Shown here piece by piece: positions 62,470-64,000 of a DNA stretch of 64,000 nt. The notes under the pieces were generated by a model, which was not told the origin of the DNA, searched no databases, and saw only the letters and a program-made list of their open reading frames with translations. The translations under genes were made by a program, and so were the position numbers. Source of the stretch: Microbulbifer donghaiensis. GTDB taxonomy: Bacteria; Pseudomonadota; Gammaproteobacteria; Pseudomonadales; Cellvibrionaceae. The stretch covers positions 744,001 through 808,000 of the forward strand of contig NZ_FQVA01000001.1 in NCBI RefSeq assembly GCF_900129095.1, in the 5' to 3' direction. Numbering within the stretch: the first letter of the stretch is position 1; each line of letters opens with the position of its first letter.

Positions 62470-63486
62470 TCAACGTTTAGGCGACACGCGAAGCACGCCG
62501 ACCCGACCATCGGCCCCCGCGCCGAGAATCAACTGATCGCCGGCCGCCAGGGTATAAAAGCCCTCCCCGGGTAACGGCTGCCAGGTAACACCATCATTGA
62601 AGGAAATATCACTGGCAGTTTTGCCGCTGGCCACACAGGTGCTTTCGATACAGGCCATGGCCGTGCGCAGACCGTGCTGTCCATTGTCCGCTAATTGCCA
62701 GCCATCACCGTCGAACATGGCCAGATTGTTGTACCGGCCGGGGCGGTCCTGAAAATCCCCACCCAGTACAAACACGTCGCCGCGCCGGTTCAGGGCCAGC
62801 GCATAGCCGCCGGCAGTCTGCGTCTTCTGGTGCAGCGGCACCGAACTGCGCTGCCAGCTCTGACCATAGTCTTCACTCGCGTACACCGATGCCTGGAAAC
62901 CGCCGGTGGTAAACCAGGCCCCGCCATTGGGGCCGGCGATCAGGGTGTTGCCACTCGCTGCAAAGGCGGCCTCCTTTTCCCGCAACGGCGGAACCCTGTC
63001 TCTGCCGATACGGTGCCAGCTACGCCCACCGTCTTTCGTTGCCATGATCACGTAATAGCCATCCACCGGATCTCCCAATATTAGGCCGCGGTTGCGGTCC
63101 CAGAAGGCGATGGAATCGAAGAATCCCTGTTCGTCCGGATTTGCGTACAGCAGCTGCCAGCTCTCGCCACCATCTTCGGTCAGGTAGAGGCGTGACTGCT
63201 GACCGGTACCGACACCCATGACGATCGCGGTCAGGTCATCGAACAGCTCGATATCGCGAAAATCCGTTAGCGGTTGTGCCTTGACGGAAACGTCCCGCCA
63301 GTTAACGCCGCCGTCGGTGCTCCTGAACACGGTATTGTCAGTGCCACTGACCCACAGGCTACTTTCTCCCACCGCACTTCCGCGCAGCGAGGCCTTCATT
63401 GATAACTGGGTGATTTGCCAATCAGGTAACGGCATGGCGTTGGCAGTAGACGAGAGCAAGCAAAGCAAAAGAAATAAGCGAAGCAC
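62470..63486 (-). CDS. Exported YCF48-like beta-propeller protein
   Basis: 338 aa from a GTG start at 63486, with GGGG upstream and a signal peptide MLRLFLLLCLLSSTANA. Asp-box (BNR-like) repeats SxDGGxxW recur: RSTDGGVNWRDV, LTEDGGESWQLL, ATKDGGRSWHRI, ASEDYGQSWQRS and FNDGVTWQPL. This is the propeller of photosystem-II-stability-factor homologues found in non-photosynthetic bacteria as extracytoplasmic proteins of unknown role. Two Cys pairs lie near the C-terminus (MACIESTCVA). Confidence 0.85.
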   Translation of the reverse strand: MLRLFLLLCLLSSTANAMPLPDWQITQLSMKASLRGSAVGESSLWVSGTDNTVFRSTDGGVNWRDVSVKAQPLTDFRDIELFDDLTAIVMGVGTGQQSRLYLTEDGGESWQLLYANPDEQGFFDSIAFWDRNRGLILGDPVDGYYVIMATKDGGRSWHRIGRDRVPPLREKEAAFAASGNTLIAGPNGGAWFTTGGFQASVYASEDYGQSWQRSSVPLHQKTQTAGGYALALNRRGDVFVLGGDFQDRPGRYNNLAMFDGDGWQLADNGQHGLRTAMACIESTCVASGKTASDISFNDGVTWQPLPGEGFYTLAAGDQLILGAGADGRVGVLRVSPKR

Positions 63487-63747
63487 GGCACACCCCTATT
63501 TGAATTTTATTGGCTTTATCGGTTGCCCATCATAGCAGGAATGCCAAAAGCAGATGTCCATACAAAACGCACTCCTAACTCAACCCGATTTCACTGGTTT
63601 CACCCCCAAGACCGCCCCATCCGCAAAGCCGGTCAATATATTTTCATCCGGCTGTAAAAAACTATTCATCAAATCGAGTCATTGTACGCGCGCAACGATA
63701 GAGAGCAGCCCGATGAAGCTGCCGAAACAAGACCATCACACGCAACC

Positions 63748-64000
63748 ATGGACGACCCGATGACCATTACAAAAAAACATTTAGCCTCCGCCATTTCCCT
63801 CGCCACTGCCATGACAGCCAATCCGCTGCTCGCACAGCAGGCCACGGACGAAAAACTGGAGGAAGTGCTGGTACTGGGTAGCGGTACCGCATTCAACAGC
63901 AGTTCCGTCACCGAGCCGATGCGCAAGCAACAGTCCACCATGACCAGCGTCAATGCACTGATCGACAACCTGCCGGGCGTGTCGGTCAACGAGGGCGATA
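63748..64000 (+). CDS. TonB-dependent receptor, N-terminal fragment (continues beyond window)
   Basis: About 84 codons before the window edge. A signal peptide (ITKKHLASAISLATAMTANPLLAQ) is followed by the TonB-box-like LEEVLVLGSGTAFNSSSV and the start of a plug domain (SVNALIDNLPGVSVNEGD). ATG at 63748 or 63760 are both possible; neither has a strong ribosome site. The substrate cannot be told. Confidence 0.75.
   Translation, partial: MDDPMTITKKHLASAISLATAMTANPLLAQQATDEKLEEVLVLGSGTAFNSSSVTEPMRKQQSTMTSVNALIDNLPGVSVNEGD

Noticed and set aside
1-64000. tRNA, rRNA or riboswitch genes
   Set aside because: No cloverleaf, rRNA segment or known riboswitch core was recognised by eye. A covariance-model scan would be needed to exclude small ones.

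Overview
This window comes from a GC-rich gammaproteobacterial chromosome. The run tyrA-pheA-serC-gyrA, divergent from mtaD-ubiG-mupP-yciK, matches the arrangement known from Pseudomonas and its relatives. TonB-dependent receptors, an OmpW protein, a PagL-type lipid A deacylase, many secreted hydrolases and palindromic intergenic elements suggest a marine polymer-degrading bacterium such as Microbulbifer or another Cellvibrionales. That placement is inference; no rRNA or tRNA gene was recognised to confirm it.

Layout. 1-9.5 kb holds aromatic amino acid and serine synthesis, gyrase A, and the mtaD/ubiG/mupP/yciK group. 9.5-18 kb holds small envelope proteins, a divergent group 2 sigma factor, PagL, two convergent glycosyltransferases, a TraB/GumN protein and a phosphate-selective-type porin. 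18-22.4 kb has a giant fused indolepyruvate oxidoreductase with a divergent Lrp-type regulator. 22.4-27.6 kb has a shikimate kinase, a hexapeptide acetyltransferase and a compact glycosyltransferase / methyltransferase / alpha-alpha toroid protein / methyltransferase cluster of unknown product. 27.8-31.9 kb has ompW and the putrescine genes puuA and spuC.

32.5-42.4 kb is the most interesting region. It looks like a complete cyanophycin (multi-L-arginyl-poly-L-aspartate) utilization locus. Two differently built exported cyanophycinases flank a TonB-dependent receptor, a YfcC/DcuC-type inner-membrane carrier, an IadA-like beta-aspartyl dipeptidase with altered metal ligands, and a GlxA/ArgR-type AraC regulator. 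Five of these genes form one tightly packed minus-strand operon. The adjacent puuA and spuC genes could take up arginine-derived putrescine.

42.5-64 kb holds a patatin/GntR/DUF6122 operon, a glyoxalase, a MITE-like element, an unassigned class V PLP enzyme, a SIMPL lipoprotein, a prolidase-like amidohydrolase, GST, MscS, a RimK ligase fused to an RCK_C (TrkA-C) domain, an M16 protease lipoprotein, leucine dehydrogenase, RNase II, PepD, a VOC protein, YbaK, a YCF48-like exported protein and the start of another TonB-dependent receptor cut by the right edge. Several convergent gene ends carry long inverted repeats. No CRISPR array, prophage or transposase gene was seen.
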